Source: Pedobacter heparinus DSM 2366
GTDB lineage: Bacteria > Bacteroidota > Bacteroidia > Sphingobacteriales > Sphingobacteriaceae
Assembly: GCF_000023825.1 (NCBI RefSeq)
Contig: NC_013061.1
Span: 3,968,001 to 4,032,000 of the forward strand
DNA length: 64,000 bases
Reading direction: 5' to 3'
The notes below the pieces were generated by a model, which did no database searches, was not told the DNA's origin, and saw only the letters and a list, made by a program, of their open reading frames with translations. The stretch's first letter is position 1. The number at the start of each line of letters is the position of its first letter. Shown here piece after piece: positions 9,068 to 18,291 of this stretch. The translations under genes were made by a program, and so were the position numbers.

Positions 9068-9895
9068 TTAGTTAAAAGCTATTTTTATTTTAGTTTTCTC
9101 TGCCAGTACTGCATTAAAAAGGAGCTCCATATCCAGCTTACTCTCTTCTTTATGGTAATTTGGCATCAGGGCATTGTACCCCGAAAGCGAAGGTTCGGCA
9201 TAGATCACCGTTTCATCCAGTTCTTTGATCCGTTTAAAACAAAGTTTATCAGTAATTTCTTCTACCGATGCCTTTAAAGCAATACTGCTTTCATCAAGCA
9301 TGATCACTGTATCGATCAGGTTGTCCAGATCCCTAACCTGATGCGTAGAAATAATAATGCAGCGGTCTTCCGTAAGTGCGGCGGCCATAATTTTACGAAA
9401 CTGCGCTTTAGAGGGGATGTCGAGACCATTGGTGGGTTCATCCATAATGATCAGTTGTGCCTGTGTAGCCAGGCCAAAAGCAATGATCAGCTTTTTCTTT
9501 TGTCCGTAACTCATATTAACGAGTTTCTGGGCTACAGGAATGTCAAATTCGGCCAGCAGTTCTTTAAAATAGCTATGGTTAAAATTGGGATAAAAGGCTG
9601 CATTCGCTTTTACATAAGCATCAATCTTTACCGATGGCAGATCAAACTCTTCAGGGATAAAACAGACCTGCTTCAGCAAAGCCGGTTGCCGTTTAGCAGG
9701 GTCAAAACCCATCACATCAATTTTTCCGCTCAGGGCATATACCAGGCCGGCCATATTTTTCAATAAACTGGATTTGCCTGCACCATTTTTGCCCAGCAAT
9801 CCGTAAATATGACCGGCACTTAGCTGCATGCTTAGTTTTTTGAAGAGCAGCTGTTGTTTGTTATATCCAAAATCCAGATCGGTAATCTTTATCAT
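9068..9895 (-). CDS. ABC transporter ATP-binding protein
   Basis: This is a 275-aa ABC ATPase with Walker A GKNGAGKSS, a variant signature MSYGQKKK (usual LSGGQ), Walker B LIIMDEPTNGLD and H-loop STHQVRDLD. The variant signature and the C-terminal tail are typical of YtrB-like or BcrA-like ATPases that pair with ABC-2 permeases. It is the first gene of a four-gene operon (ATPase, permease, GntR, GIN-like). Confidence 0.9.
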   Translation of the reverse strand: MIKITDLDFGYNKQQLLFKKLSMQLSAGHIYGLLGKNGAGKSSLLKNMAGLVYALSGKIDVMGFDPAKRQPALLKQVCFIPEEFDLPSVKIDAYVKANAAFYPNFNHSYFKELLAEFDIPVAQKLVNMSYGQKKKLIIAFGLATQAQLIIMDEPTNGLDIPSKAQFRKIMAAALTEDRCIIISTHQVRDLDNLIDTVIMLDESSIALKASVEEITDKLCFKRIKELDETVIYAEPSLSGYNALMPNYHKEESKLDMELLFNAVLAEKTKIKIAFN

Positions 9896-9902
9896 ATACT
9901 AC

Positions 9903-9922
9903 TGTATTAGTTAAATAATACA
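9903..9922 (-). promoter_or_regulatory. Candidate operator of the GntR/ABC operon
   Basis: TGTATTA and TAATACA are perfect inverted arms separated by 6 nt, centred about 17 nt before the ATPase start codon. A compact A/T dyad overlapping the leader is what a YtrA-type GntR autorepressor would use. The link to the GntR gene of the same operon is inferred from position only. Confidence 0.5.
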
Positions 9923-10009
9923 CTAAAGTATAAGGTAATAATGAGACCTCCAAATTATTTGGATAAAATTTTTAATGATATTTGTTTTAAGCGTTTTCTT
10001 TTACCAGCT

Positions 10010-11053
10010 TTATAAGGTGGCCATATCAATTACAAAACGATAACGCACGTCACCTTTTACCATACGGTCGTAGGCGGATTGAATGTCTTTGATATCAATC
10101 ATTTCAATATCGGAAACAATATTGTGTTCAGCACAGAAATCCAGCATTTCCTGAGTTTCGGCAATACCTCCAATACCTGATCCTGCTAAGCTTTTACGTC
10201 CACCAAGTAAACTAAATGCTGCTACTTGTGCCGGCTCCGGCGGAACGCCAACACAGATCATTGTGCCATTTGTTCTCAGCAAAGAAAGGTAAAGGTTAAA
10301 ATCATGTGGTGCAGATACCGTATCCAGAATGAAGTCGAACGAACCTCTCGCTGCTTTTAACTGAGCTGCATCTGTAGTAACCACAAAATTGTGGGCGCCC
10401 AGTTTTTTTGCATCAGCTTCTTTTGCAGGTGATGTACTCAATACAGTTACTTCTGCACCAAAGGCTACACCAAATTTAACAGCCATGTGCCCCAAACCAC
10501 CCAGGCCCAATACGGCAAGTTTATGACCTTTGCCTACTTTCCAGTACCGTAACGGTGAATAGGTGGTAATGCCTGCACAAAGCAGCGGTGCTACCGCAGC
10601 CAGATCCAGTTTATCAGAAATATGCAGTACAAATTCTTCTCTAACTACAATCGTATTGGAATATCCACCATAGGTAGGCATAGAGCCATCACGCTCCATT
10701 CCGTTATAGGTCTGGGTATTACCCTCCAGGCAATACTGCTCCAGGTCCTGCTTGCAATTCTCGCAAACCTGACAAGAATCAACCATACAGCCTGTACCGG
10801 CCAGGTCGCCTACCTTAAATTTAGTTACATGATCGCCTACCTTAACTACACGGCCTACAATCTCATGTCCGGGTACCATTGGAAATATTCCCGGAAACCA
10901 GTCGTTTTTAATCTGGTGCAGATCAGAATGGCAAACGCCACAATACAATATATCAAACTGCACATCATGGGCGCCTACCTCACGACGGTTAAAAGTCCAG
11001 GGTGCCAATGGTGTATTTTCATCCTGTGCTGCGTATCCTTTAGTCTCTATCAT
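10010..11053 (-). CDS. Zinc-dependent alcohol dehydrogenase (YahK/CAD type)
   Basis: The 347-aa medium-chain dehydrogenase keeps the catalytic zinc ligands Cys38 (YCGVCHSDLH) and His63-Glu64 (GHE), and four structural-zinc Cys at 94, 97, 100 and 108 (CQVCENCKQDLEQYC). The Rossmann motif GLGGLGHMAVKFG binds NAD(P)H. The sequence is close to the broad-range NADP aldehyde reductases (YahK, cinnamyl alcohol dehydrogenases) that reduce aldehydes to alcohols. It is a single-gene unit beside the PUL but has no obvious link to it. Confidence 0.88.
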   Translation of the reverse strand: MIETKGYAAQDENTPLAPWTFNRREVGAHDVQFDILYCGVCHSDLHQIKNDWFPGIFPMVPGHEIVGRVVKVGDHVTKFKVGDLAGTGCMVDSCQVCENCKQDLEQYCLEGNTQTYNGMERDGSMPTYGGYSNTIVVREEFVLHISDKLDLAAVAPLLCAGITTYSPLRYWKVGKGHKLAVLGLGGLGHMAVKFGVAFGAEVTVLSTSPAKEADAKKLGAHNFVVTTDAAQLKAARGSFDFILDTVSAPHDFNLYLSLLRTNGTMICVGVPPEPAQVAAFSLLGGRKSLAGSGIGGIAETQEMLDFCAEHNIVSDIEMIDIKDIQSAYDRMVKGDVRYRFVIDMATL

Positions 11054-11120
11054 CTTTATAAAATTTATAATTGTCTATACAAATGTAAATGATAAAGAAG
11101 AAATCTGTATAACGGTCAGG

Positions 11121-11738
11121 TCATGATTTTAACCTGCTTACCAGTTTATTTTTAACTGCAGGCCATTCAGCCGAAATGATAGAGAAACGTGCCGTATCCC
11201 TTATCGTATGGTCCACACCAAGCCGTTCTGCACGTAAAACACCTTCAAATTTCCCACCGATGCGCTCAATTGCTGCGCGCGACCGTTCGTTACGTACATC
11301 TGTTTGAAAACAGACCCGCAATGCTTTCCAGTTTTCAAAGGCATTGGTCAGCAACAACAGTTTACATTCTGTATTTACCGGTGTTCTTATCGCAGCTTCG
11401 GTTAACCAGGTATGCCCTATTTCACAAACGTCGGGCGTTTCTTTTCCATAAAACACAGCATTTTCGGGCCATGCCCAATGTTGTATGTTCCAGTACCTTG
11501 TCGATCCTTTTACTTTTCCATCTGCTATACCTACAATAGCATAGGGCAACATCGTGCCTGCTTCCTTTCCGGCAAGTGCAACTTCAATATATTTGTGCAT
11601 TGCTGCTATCCCCTGCGGAACAAATGTCCACTTAAACAAGGATGGGTTGTATGCCGCAGCTTCAGCAAGGCCTGCGGCATGGGCATATGCCAGGGGTTCC
11701 AGCTTAACATGATTGCCAATTAATACAGTATGTTCCAT
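11121..11738 (-). CDS. GNAT-family N-acetyltransferase
   Basis: The 205-aa protein has the layout of RimJ/RimL-like acetyltransferases: LEPLAYAHAAGLAEAA at the N-terminus, a central IGHTWLTEAAIRT beta-strand/helix, and FQTDVRNERSRAAIERIGGKFEGVL, which is the usual last helix and strand. It lies 27 bp after the GH71/99-like gene on the same strand, so it may be the last gene of the PUL operon. Whether it modifies a sugar, antibiotic or protein is unknown, and the link to glycan use is only positional. Confidence 0.75.
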   Translation of the reverse strand: MEHTVLIGNHVKLEPLAYAHAAGLAEAAAYNPSLFKWTFVPQGIAAMHKYIEVALAGKEAGTMLPYAIVGIADGKVKGSTRYWNIQHWAWPENAVFYGKETPDVCEIGHTWLTEAAIRTPVNTECKLLLLTNAFENWKALRVCFQTDVRNERSRAAIERIGGKFEGVLRAERLGVDHTIRDTARFSIISAEWPAVKNKLVSRLKS

Positions 11739-11765
11739 ACCTGTAAATTTAGGAAAGTTCCGCTA

Positions 11766-13037
11766 TCAATAGGTTCTATATGGCATAGGTTTTTGAAAGG
11801 GAATTTCCTTTTTCAACATACCGGCAGCCTGCCCCGTTAACCATAAATAATGATCCGACGGTATCTCTTTTTCGTAAGGGACAAATTTACTGGCTCCAAC
11901 AGGGGTATCGTGCCCAACTTTAAAAATAGCAGTTGCCTCATCTATTTCATCAAACATGGCCACATAAATCATCTCACATCCAATTTCTAAAGCACCCGAT
12001 AATTGCTTCCAAAAAAAACTCCCTTTATTCCTTGGAATGGCGTCAAAGGGATCATTGGGGCGCATATTTTTCCAGCTGAAACCTGGATAAACTACAGGTA
12101 CATAGTCCAGTTTATTTTGCTTACACCAGGCCATATCTGTTTTAATACGTTCCTGAAATTGCGGATAGGTCTCTTCATTATACCTACCTACAAACCAGGG
12201 ATGCACAATATCTGCTCTCTTTATCGTCTGGTGGAGTTGGGGATCACTTTGCGTATCAAACTTTAATTCTCTCCACCAGGTAGGTACACCAAGAAGTAAG
12301 GAACAACTTCCATATACCGGGTCGCTTTTAAAAAATGTAATTAACTTATCTATTTCAGACAGTCCATATTTTCTTCCATCATTAAAGCCAACACCCCATA
12401 TGGCCACTAAAGGCTTATTATTGTGAAATAAATAATTGTCATTTAAATCTTTATTGTTTAATTTATACGTATCCACTAAACTTTTCCAATCGGCAATCAC
12501 CTTTGTATAATCTGATGCATTCATCCCGGATAAATCATACATTACAGCTAAAGCCCTGTCGTATTTTTTAGCTGCATTTACTGCAGATTGAAATACTTTC
12601 TGATAATGTTTGTTTCCTTTTTCATCTTTTAACGTCGTCACAAAGCGCTGCATGAAAACCCCATCTATACCATAGTCCCTCATCCATCTAAAATGCAGGT
12701 CCACAGTACTCTCATCATATGAACTAAAAACATACGCAGCTCCCCCGTTGGCATATGTAAAAGATGTTTTATACTTTGCAGTGTAGTCTGTAACATCTGG
12801 CCACATATCAATTTTACAGTTACCCGGTTCAAACCTGTTGTCCCTGTTTTTATAATGGTTCCAACCCCTGTCTGCTCCGTCACCATCGGCATTAAACCAA
12901 CCCTGATAACCTGCCATCACCAAACCTTTATAGCTCATGTATTTACGGGTTTTAGATTGGTTTTGTTTACCAACAGAACGGCAATTCATACTCAATAACA
13001 ATGCAGGGCATAAAAACGCCAATAATATTTTCTTCAT
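11766..13037 (-). CDS. GH71/99-like glycoside hydrolase
   Basis: The 423-aa exported protein (signal peptide with possible lipobox near LLSMNC) begins its domain with VMAGYQGWFNADGDGADRGW, typical of the GH71/99-like family. Near the C-terminus is YVAMFDEIDEATAIF, where Glu364 and Glu367 are three residues apart. This matches the E-x-x-E pair of GH99-type alpha-mannan hydrolases, so the protein is expected to be active. It lies 23 bp after the purple-acid-phosphatase-like gene. The likely substrate is an alpha-linked mannoside, judging from the GH92 neighbour, but other alpha-glycosides are possible. Confidence 0.75.
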   Translation of the reverse strand: MKKILLAFLCPALLLSMNCRSVGKQNQSKTRKYMSYKGLVMAGYQGWFNADGDGADRGWNHYKNRDNRFEPGNCKIDMWPDVTDYTAKYKTSFTYANGGAAYVFSSYDESTVDLHFRWMRDYGIDGVFMQRFVTTLKDEKGNKHYQKVFQSAVNAAKKYDRALAVMYDLSGMNASDYTKVIADWKSLVDTYKLNNKDLNDNYLFHNNKPLVAIWGVGFNDGRKYGLSEIDKLITFFKSDPVYGSCSLLLGVPTWWRELKFDTQSDPQLHQTIKRADIVHPWFVGRYNEETYPQFQERIKTDMAWCKQNKLDYVPVVYPGFSWKNMRPNDPFDAIPRNKGSFFWKQLSGALEIGCEMIYVAMFDEIDEATAIFKVGHDTPVGASKFVPYEKEIPSDHYLWLTGQAAGMLKKEIPFQKPMPYRTY

Positions 13038-13060
13038 ACTAACTTTCTAATAAATGAAAC

Positions 13061-14317
13061 TTATTTTATGATTTTAAAGTGATCAATCATTAACCCTTCG
13101 GTATTAAACACCTCATAACTGAGCTGATTATTTTCTATGGTCATTACGGCATAGGTATACATCTTTTCACTGGGTGTAAATACCATAGAAGGCATATCTG
13201 TACCACCAATCCCCTGCAAAGAACCTCCGGCCGATCCATTGGTAATGTAAACTGTCCCCTCAGGCTTTTGATAGATATGTTTATCTGCCGATTTAAAAAT
13301 CTGGTCGTTCTTAATGGCAGTATGGCGTTCGTACACATGACGATGTCCGGTTAAGCAAAGGTCTATGCTATATTTATCAATAAGAGGGGTCACATTTTTT
13401 TGCCATTGTGGTACTAAACTCACCCCATAGGCGTACATGGGATAATGTGCATACAGAATAATCCATTCAATTCTTTTATTTTTTCTGGCCTTTGTAAGGT
13501 CATCATTTAGCCAGTTATATTCCGGAGAACCCTTTTCATATAACAACTTATCTACTTTGGCCGCTCCTTGTGCATATCCAGAATTGATAGCTACAAAATG
13601 GATGTTCCCATAGTCATAAGAATAATTGATATAATCTCCCGGAAGATTAAATAAATCATAATAGATCGGAAAAGGTTTTTGGAAAGAGGTGTCCTGGTTT
13701 GCGTTTACCACGTCATGATTACCGGTTACAGGCATAAACGGTATCTGTGCATTAAGTGGCTGTGTAGTATTTAGAAAAGCATCCCAACTTTTAACTACAG
13801 ATCCATTTTCTACAACATCACCCATGTGCGCAATTAAATTGAATTTATGTTGCGCCATTTTCTGAACTATTTTGCTGGTTTCTTCAAAATCAAGGTTACC
13901 CTTGTTATTTTGGGTATCGCCCCAAACCCCAACTACATATTTACCTCTTTTACCGATTTTAGGTGCGGTTTTAAAAGAATAAACAGCACTCCAGCCCTCC
14001 AAATCAGAACCACACTGGTAGTAATAAGTCGTCCCGTCCCGTAAATTACTTAACTCAGCCTTATAAATATAGGCGCCTTTTAAACCACTTTTTGCATTTA
14101 CCAAAGCAGTGGCCAGGTTGTTCAGCTGATCACTTTTAAGCCCATATCTAACCATTTTATTATTTGGCATTTTGCTGTTCCAGGTAATGGCCATGGTATG
14201 GCTGGTATTTGTTTCGTGTTGCCCTGTCCAGCTCAGGTGTATATTTTTAGGCTGTGCAAAAGCACCGGCAGAAAAAAATACGCTCAGCATAATTAAGATC
14301 AATCCAGATGGTTTCAT
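13061..14317 (-). CDS. Purple-acid-phosphatase-like metallophosphoesterase
   Basis: The 418-aa exported protein has a signal peptide (MKPSGLILIMLSVFFSAGAFAQ), an N-terminal fibronectin-like domain (about 22-118) and a calcineurin-type catalytic domain. Metal motifs are GDTQ (Asp134), GDVVENG (Asp167), GNHD (Asn200, His201), a lone His in AHYPMY, and GHRHVYER. This is the layout of purple acid phosphatases, which hydrolyse phosphate monoesters in the periplasm or outside. It sits between GH92 and the GH71/99-like gene, with short gaps (17 and 23 bp), suggesting it removes phosphate from the glycan target. Confidence 0.85.
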   Translation of the reverse strand: MKPSGLILIMLSVFFSAGAFAQPKNIHLSWTGQHETNTSHTMAITWNSKMPNNKMVRYGLKSDQLNNLATALVNAKSGLKGAYIYKAELSNLRDGTTYYYQCGSDLEGWSAVYSFKTAPKIGKRGKYVVGVWGDTQNNKGNLDFEETSKIVQKMAQHKFNLIAHMGDVVENGSVVKSWDAFLNTTQPLNAQIPFMPVTGNHDVVNANQDTSFQKPFPIYYDLFNLPGDYINYSYDYGNIHFVAINSGYAQGAAKVDKLLYEKGSPEYNWLNDDLTKARKNKRIEWIILYAHYPMYAYGVSLVPQWQKNVTPLIDKYSIDLCLTGHRHVYERHTAIKNDQIFKSADKHIYQKPEGTVYITNGSAGGSLQGIGGTDMPSMVFTPSEKMYTYAVMTIENNQLSYEVFNTEGLMIDHFKIIK

Positions 14318-14334
14318 ATCTTCTTATTAAGTTC

Positions 14335-16521
14335 TTACTTTGTTTTACCCCATTGTTTATTTGGTGTTTCCCCCATTACCAATTCTAAATTCCCACCTTT
14401 CAGGATATCAGCATGATTAAACGAGTGCTTATCCCAATTTACACCATTTAACTTTGCACTTTGAATATATTTTGCTGTAGATGAATTGTTCCTGGCTACA
14501 ACGGTAAATGTTTTACCATTTTTAAGCTTCAAACTTATTTTATTAAACACGGGGCTGCCAATATGGTAAACAGGTATACCAGGTGTAACCGGATAAAAGC
14601 CCATCATAGAAAACACCACAAAGGCACTCATTCCTCCCCCGTCTTCATCTCCCGGAATACTAAATAAATTGTCTGTGAACCAGGTATCCATTAACATGCG
14701 TATACGTTTCTGGGTTTTCCAGGGAGAGCCCAGGTCATTATAAAGATAAGGGATATGGAAGCTTGGTTCATTTCCCATTACAAACTGGCCAACTAAACCA
14801 GTTGCATCAGGAAACGTATTCCAAAGTACATATTTACTTCTGCCAAGATCTTCTCTAAAAAGATTATCTAATTTATTTTCTGCAGCTTGTTTGCCGCCCA
14901 TCAATTTAAACAAACCCTCCAGATCATGCTTTACGTCCCAGTTATAGGTATAAGCATTATTTTCAGTAAAATATTCTCTTCCACCCTGACCGCCTGAAAA
15001 TTTAGGATCAAATGGTTCTATCCATTGCCCTTTATCGTCCTTGGGCCACATAAAACCTTTACTTTCACGAAAAACATTTTTATAGTTCTCAGCCTTGGCC
15101 AAAAACAGTTTACTATCTGCAGCTTTACCAAGCGTACCTGCCAGCTTTGAAATGCACCAGTCATCATAGCTTTGCTGTAAAGTAACCGCAACAGATTGTC
15201 TTTTTTCAAAATCATGAACTTCATTTACGCTTTCTTTTTCGCCCGGTCTTAAAGCTGGGAAATACCCTTTTTCGGCATAAAAAGAATCAAGGCCTATTGC
15301 CGGACCATTTCTCCAGGGTAAAAGTGTTGCTTCTAAAGAATTTTTCTTCAAACCTGCATAAGCTTTTTCCACATTAAAATTACGTATTCCCTTAAACCAG
15401 GCATCGGTAATCCATGCTGCTGCATGATTTCCGGTCATACATGGATTGTCGCCAAAAACCAATGCAAAAGAAGGCATCCAACCAGATTGTTCGTACATAT
15501 TCACATAGGATGAAATCATATCAGCCTGCCTATCCGGATTCAGGATCATATGCAAAGGCTGATGGGCCAGGTAAGAATCCCATATCCAGTTGTCTACATA
15601 AAAAGGTCTCGAATCTGAATGGACTTTGTGATCATATGCACTATAATAACGGCCATACTCATTGATGTTGACCATACGTTCATAAGTACGGTACAAGGCC
15701 GTATAAAAAGAGCGTTTGTAGGCAAGTGTCCCTCCTTCTACCGTAATCTGGTTTAAAGCCTCTTCCCATACCTGTTTAGCTGTTGATTTAACTTTTTCAA
15801 AACCCCAGTTTGGGATTTCTTTCTCTAAATTAATCTTTGCCTGTTCTACGCTGATATATGAAATGCCATAGCGAAACTCAACACCATGAGAATTGCCCAC
15901 TTTAAGAAAAAGGTTCTTATTCCCGGTTCCATCTTTATATTTTGATTCAGTAACATCTGCATTTAACTCCCCATAGAAATAAGCTTTCATGCCCTGAAAA
16001 TCTTCTGAGCCACTAAGGATCCGCTTACCGGAAACTTTCAATTCTCCTGTTTCATTTACAACACCCAATCTTAGCCAATTGGCAGATGCTGATGGAAATT
16101 TAAACCTGTAATATCCGCTCCTTTCCGAAGGAGAAAATTCTACCTTTATACCCGATTCTTCTAAAACAGCCGTATAGTAATGTGGTGCTGTTTTTTCCAG
16201 ATCGTAAGTAAAACGCTGCTTCCAGCTTTTCTCATTCACTACTCCATTATATGGCATAAGGGCAAATACATTCCCAATCCGGTGAGAATACATATTGAGG
16301 GGGAAATAACTGATCTGATCATCAAGCTGATCTTTGCGTACCGGATAAACCCTGACCATGCTATTGGGCAGGTGCATTGTTGGCCTTGTAGGCTCAAGGA
16401 TATGCCCTACCGCCCCAATGGTCGGATCAACGTATTGCAGATTACTGGTTACTTCCTGCGCTTTCAGCCTGCTTTGTGAAAGCAACAGACATAAGAGCAT
16501 TAACTTTATACTATTCTTCAT
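14335..16521 (-). CDS. GH92 alpha-mannosidase
   Basis: The 728-aa exported protein (signal peptide ending KAQ) has GH92 landmarks: an N-terminal beta-sandwich with YVDPTIGAVGHI, a mid-region DNWIWDSYLAHQPLH, GNEPSFHIPYLYND (general-acid candidate Glu near residue 585), and GGGMSAFVVFSMMGFYPVTPG. GH92 enzymes are calcium-dependent exo-alpha-mannosidases acting on alpha-1,2, 1,3 or 1,4 mannosides. Linkage cannot be assigned. It is the central degradative enzyme of this PUL and the main reason to call it a mannan or N-glycan locus. Confidence 0.92.
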   Translation of the reverse strand: MKNSIKLMLLCLLLSQSRLKAQEVTSNLQYVDPTIGAVGHILEPTRPTMHLPNSMVRVYPVRKDQLDDQISYFPLNMYSHRIGNVFALMPYNGVVNEKSWKQRFTYDLEKTAPHYYTAVLEESGIKVEFSPSERSGYYRFKFPSASANWLRLGVVNETGELKVSGKRILSGSEDFQGMKAYFYGELNADVTESKYKDGTGNKNLFLKVGNSHGVEFRYGISYISVEQAKINLEKEIPNWGFEKVKSTAKQVWEEALNQITVEGGTLAYKRSFYTALYRTYERMVNINEYGRYYSAYDHKVHSDSRPFYVDNWIWDSYLAHQPLHMILNPDRQADMISSYVNMYEQSGWMPSFALVFGDNPCMTGNHAAAWITDAWFKGIRNFNVEKAYAGLKKNSLEATLLPWRNGPAIGLDSFYAEKGYFPALRPGEKESVNEVHDFEKRQSVAVTLQQSYDDWCISKLAGTLGKAADSKLFLAKAENYKNVFRESKGFMWPKDDKGQWIEPFDPKFSGGQGGREYFTENNAYTYNWDVKHDLEGLFKLMGGKQAAENKLDNLFREDLGRSKYVLWNTFPDATGLVGQFVMGNEPSFHIPYLYNDLGSPWKTQKRIRMLMDTWFTDNLFSIPGDEDGGGMSAFVVFSMMGFYPVTPGIPVYHIGSPVFNKISLKLKNGKTFTVVARNNSSTAKYIQSAKLNGVNWDKHSFNHADILKGGNLELVMGETPNKQWGKTK

Positions 16522-16578
16522 AAACTATGATGTGGTTTTATTTTAAATCAAAGCGCGTTGCTATTTCATCAGGCAAAC

Positions 16579-18225
16579 TCAATTGTCTTTTTTCAATACT
16601 TCGTTAATGGCATAACCAATACAGCCGTTCGGCATTTGGATCCTAAGCAATGCAGCCAGTGTAGCAGAAATATCTGTCATATTTGTTTGTCTGTTTGTAC
16701 GTCCCTGACTGATGCCCCAGCCCATCCAAACCAGGGGAATGTGGGAGTCATAAGGGTTCCACGCACTGTGCGAGGTACCGGTACGTCCTGTTGAAAAAAC
16801 TGCGGGATCCAGGATAAGCTGTATCCCCCCTGAGCGATGTGCATTATGCCCATTTATAATCCTTCTTTTTATTTCCTCAGGCACGCTGGCATCCCCCACT
16901 TTATCCAGATCTACAACAAAAGCGATTTCTTTCTGAGTTTTTAAATAGGCAACGCACACTTTTCTGATGGCCTCTTCATTAAGCTTATTGGATTTGATCA
17001 CATTATAGTTAAAATGGACCTGGGCATTCATCATACTCAATACAATGTCTTTCACTTTAAAAACATCTTCCAGGGCCTGGTTCATTTCGCGTTGCACCTT
17101 ACTGCCAGACCAGTTGGAAGAAGGTAATTTATTATCGTTACTAAACTTAACATTATGGGCAGCTCCATGATCAGCACTTAAAAACAAGGTATAATTCCCT
17201 TTCCCTACCTTAGCATCCAAATACGTCAAAAATTCAGCAATGTCTTTGTCCAATCTTAAATAGGTATCTTCAGTCTCTATGGCATTTACGCCAAATTTAT
17301 GCCCTACATAATCAGGTGGCGAAATGCTTATGGCCAGCATATCGGTAAATTCACCCTGTCCCAAATACTCATTGTCTATAGTTGCTTTTGCCAGGTCCAG
17401 GGTAAATGTGCTTCCATAAGGGGTAGAACGGAGTATGTCATACCCTTTACTCATCATCTGAGAAGTTTTTATAGGAAATGTAGGTGTATTTTGTCCATCA
17501 AATAAACCTTCATAAGGGGTGTCATCTTTAGTACTCTGTGTATAAGTTTTAATGTCATACAAGGTATTCCAATCCTCGCTTAGGTATTTTGCAGGTAGTT
17601 TCTTTTCATTAAACTTTTTCAGCCAGGCAGGCAGATCATTCATATAATAGGTGCTTGTAATCCAGTTTCCTGATCCTGAATCAAACCAATAGGCTGCATC
17701 GGCACTGTGGCCAGCAGGTAAAATACCGCCCCTGTCTTTCAATGCAATACCAATTACTTTAGATTTAAAATTTGTAGCCAGTTTCAATTCATCTCCAATG
17801 GTATTGGCCAGTAAATTTCTTGGCGACATCTTGCCGGACTTAGATTTACTACCCACGGTTTCGACCGTTGAATCGCCTGCGCAGTAAACGGTTTTACCTG
17901 TAGCATTGATGATAAAGTCATTACCCGCAATACCATGTATTGCAGGAACCGAGCCAGTATAAATGGTACTATGGCCTATACCAGTTACGGTAGGTACATA
18001 GTCGATAAAAGTATTTTCACATGAAAACCCTTCGTTAAGCAAGCGCTTGAACCCATTTTGCTGATAGCGCTCGTAATATCTATACAAATAATCCCAACGC
18101 ATCTGGTCTACTACCAGCCCCACTACCAGCTTAGGGCGGGGCAATTTATTTGAACTTTTATTTTGAGCTATACTGGATAAGGAACTGACAAAAAATATCC
18201 ACAATAATAATTTCCTGATTCGCAT
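16579..18225 (-). CDS. pafA: PafA-type alkaline phosphatase
   Basis: The 548-aa exported protein belongs to the alkaline phosphatase superfamily and resembles PafA. Expected active-site residues are visible: nucleophile Thr81 (YVPTVTGIGHSTIYTG), Asn102 (GNDF), and the Lys163/Arg165 pair (LKDRGG) that binds the phosphate in PafA. Zinc motifs VVDQMRWD, SADHGAAHN and a late GTSHSAW are also present. PafA is a broad phosphate monoesterase of Flavobacteriia. Here it follows the GH99-like gene in a mannan PUL, so it may dephosphorylate the glycan or released sugars. A hairpin at 18270-18291 separates it from the genes upstream. Confidence 0.88.
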   Translation of the reverse strand: MRIRKLLLWIFFVSSLSSIAQNKSSNKLPRPKLVVGLVVDQMRWDYLYRYYERYQQNGFKRLLNEGFSCENTFIDYVPTVTGIGHSTIYTGSVPAIHGIAGNDFIINATGKTVYCAGDSTVETVGSKSKSGKMSPRNLLANTIGDELKLATNFKSKVIGIALKDRGGILPAGHSADAAYWFDSGSGNWITSTYYMNDLPAWLKKFNEKKLPAKYLSEDWNTLYDIKTYTQSTKDDTPYEGLFDGQNTPTFPIKTSQMMSKGYDILRSTPYGSTFTLDLAKATIDNEYLGQGEFTDMLAISISPPDYVGHKFGVNAIETEDTYLRLDKDIAEFLTYLDAKVGKGNYTLFLSADHGAAHNVKFSNDNKLPSSNWSGSKVQREMNQALEDVFKVKDIVLSMMNAQVHFNYNVIKSNKLNEEAIRKVCVAYLKTQKEIAFVVDLDKVGDASVPEEIKRRIINGHNAHRSGGIQLILDPAVFSTGRTGTSHSAWNPYDSHIPLVWMGWGISQGRTNRQTNMTDISATLAALLRIQMPNGCIGYAINEVLKKDN

Positions 18226-18269
18226 GTGATTTGGTTAAGTAAAAAATTTAGTTGAAATGTTTAGTTGTT

Positions 18270-18291
18270 CAAGGTGCATTACTGCACCTTG
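18270..18291 (-). terminator. Intra-operon hairpin with the stop codon in its loop
   Basis: CAAGGTGCA and TGCACCTTG form a perfect 9-bp stem with a 4-nt loop. The stop codon of the GH99-like gene (18279-18281) lies in the loop. No strong U-tract follows, so this is probably an attenuator or mRNA-processing site. It would set the transport genes (susC, susD, GH99-like) apart from the enzyme genes further on. Confidence 0.5.
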
